DNA of 64,000 bases, taken from contig PABP01000021.1 of NCBI GenBank assembly GCA_002699585.1, positions 186,001 to 250,000 of the forward strand. Direction: 5' to 3'. The notes beneath the pieces are model-generated. The model was not told the DNA's origin and did not search any database. It was given only the letters and a program-made list of their open reading frames with translations. Numbering within the stretch: the stretch's first letter is position 1; every line of letters begins with the position of its first letter. Position numbers and translations under genes: made by a program. The stretch is from Anaerolineaceae bacterium. GTDB taxonomy: Bacteria; Chloroflexota; Anaerolineae; Aggregatilineales; Phototrophicaceae. Below are positions 63,326-64,000 of this stretch, piece by piece.

Positions 63326-64000
63326 ATGGCCGATATAAGACAAGAAAAACTGGCTGATTTGCTGGTCAACTACTCTACTAGCGTGCAGCCTGGGGAATGG
63401 GTTGGGCTATTGGGCACCGCCGAGTCGCTGCCTGTTTTGCGCAAGGTTTATGAAGCGGTCCTCACGGCGGGTGGCTATCCCAGCTTAATGTTATCCGACG
63501 AATACATGGATCGCGCTTTTTATCGCTTGGCCAATGACCAGCAAGTCGCTTGGTTGGACCCGGCCCTGACCCGTTACTACGAAGAAGCTGATGTTTACAT
63601 TCGGGTGATGGGCACATCCAATACCCGTGCTATGACCAATATCGCTGCGAAACGGGTCCAGAAAACTCGCGCCGCGCGCCGCTACTGGCTGGATACGCGC
63701 CTGTCGCGCTCAGCAGAGGGGACCTTCAAATGGGTAGGGACATATTTCCCGACTGAGGCCAGCGCCCAGGAAGCGAACATGAGCCTGGAAGAGTACGAAG
63801 AATTTTTGTATGGCGCGTGCTTCTGTGATCATGATGACCCGGCAGCCGAGTGGGGCAAGCTCAGTGCTATGCAGCAAGAAAAAGTCGATTATTTAGTCGG
63901 CAAAAAGCATGTCAAATTGCAGGGTCCCAACATCGACTTGGAACTCAGCATTGATGGTCGTACATTTATTAATAGCGATGGCAAACGCAACATGCCGAGT
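63326..64000 (+). CDS. M29-family aminopeptidase (partial, cut by window end)
   Basis: The first 225 codons of a thermophilic-type aminopeptidase T (M29) like protein, truncated by the end of the window. The N-terminus MADIRQEKLADLLVNYSTSV followed by QPGEWVGLLGTAESLPVLRK is typical. Further on, DVYIRVMGTSNTRAMTNIAA, EEFLYGACFCDHDDPAAEW and KVDYLVGKKHVKLQGPN follow the family order. The metal-binding residues lie beyond the end. GGATAAAGG precedes the ATG. It follows the amidohydrolase by 34 bp, so it may be in the same operon. Confidence 0.85.
   Translation, partial: MADIRQEKLADLLVNYSTSVQPGEWVGLLGTAESLPVLRKVYEAVLTAGGYPSLMLSDEYMDRAFYRLANDQQVAWLDPALTRYYEEADVYIRVMGTSNTRAMTNIAAKRVQKTRAARRYWLDTRLSRSAEGTFKWVGTYFPTEASAQEANMSLEEYEEFLYGACFCDHDDPAAEWGKLSAMQQEKVDYLVGKKHVKLQGPNIDLELSIDGRTFINSDGKRNMPS

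Noticed and set aside
1-64000. CRISPR arrays, insertion sequences, prophage or defence genes
   Set aside because: No regularly spaced repeats, transposase, integrase, or recognised defence protein was found; gene content is core-like throughout.

Overview
The window is an ordinary, gene-dense bacterial chromosome segment. It has about fifty genes, no mobile elements, no rRNA or tRNA, and no CRISPR. Several protein families suggest the phylum Chloroflexota: long PucR-type regulators, GldA/F/G-like export genes with a DUF4340 partner, many TM-TPR proteins, Thr/Pro-linker lipoproteins, and an eukaryote-like (type 2) IleRS. This placement is inferred from protein character only; no rRNA is present to confirm it. 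Base composition looks close to balanced with a slight G+C excess.

Region 1 (1-13,000, all minus strand): ftsK; a triple-S1-domain protein; then a probable run rpoD (housekeeping sigma factor) - LiaF-like membrane protein - GNAT - 7TM/GAF sensor with a possible C-terminal DNA-binding part; then an ABC exporter operon (ATPase, permease, GldG-like, DUF4340). Region 2 (13,200-22,800, plus strand): an arginine and carbamoyl-phosphate operon argC-argB-argD-argJ-carA-carB plus a membrane protein. It is preceded by a promoter, a palindrome, a 26-residue Arg-codon leader peptide and an attenuator-like terminator with a competing pairing. This is the most interesting signal in the window.

Region 3 (22,776-39,052): a TGS/SAD-nucleoside kinase, an FHA protein with a very long acidic tail, hpt and a CCA-adding-type nucleotidyltransferase, rsmD with a UroD-like protein, a TPR protein, a large polytopic membrane protein, two overlapping GNATs, AlaX, an unknown protein, three consecutive TM-TPR paralogues, and two small membrane-anchored proteins. 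Region 4 (39,300-51,700): ileS, then gltB (glutamate synthase large subunit) bracketed by two PucR paralogues. A repeat-rich 410-bp region lies upstream of gltB. Region 5 (51,900-56,400): a lipoprotein, an LCP-family ligase, and three unknown minus-strand genes. Region 6 (56,750-64,000, plus strand): the rpmH-rnpA-yidD-yidC-jag ribosome and membrane-insertion cluster with a PQQ-type beta-propeller lipoprotein inserted in it. It is followed by a PfkB kinase, an amidohydrolase and an M29 aminopeptidase cut by the window end.

Functionally the window combines nitrogen assimilation (gltB, PucR regulators) with arginine/carbamoyl-phosphate synthesis, translation and RNA maturation (ileS, AlaX, rsmD, CCA-type enzyme, rnpA, rpmH, S1 protein), membrane protein insertion (yidC, yidD, jag), chromosome segregation (ftsK) and core transcription (rpoD). 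Start sites were moved from the longest ORF where a Shine-Dalgarno sequence or family alignment favoured another codon; this is stated in each entry.
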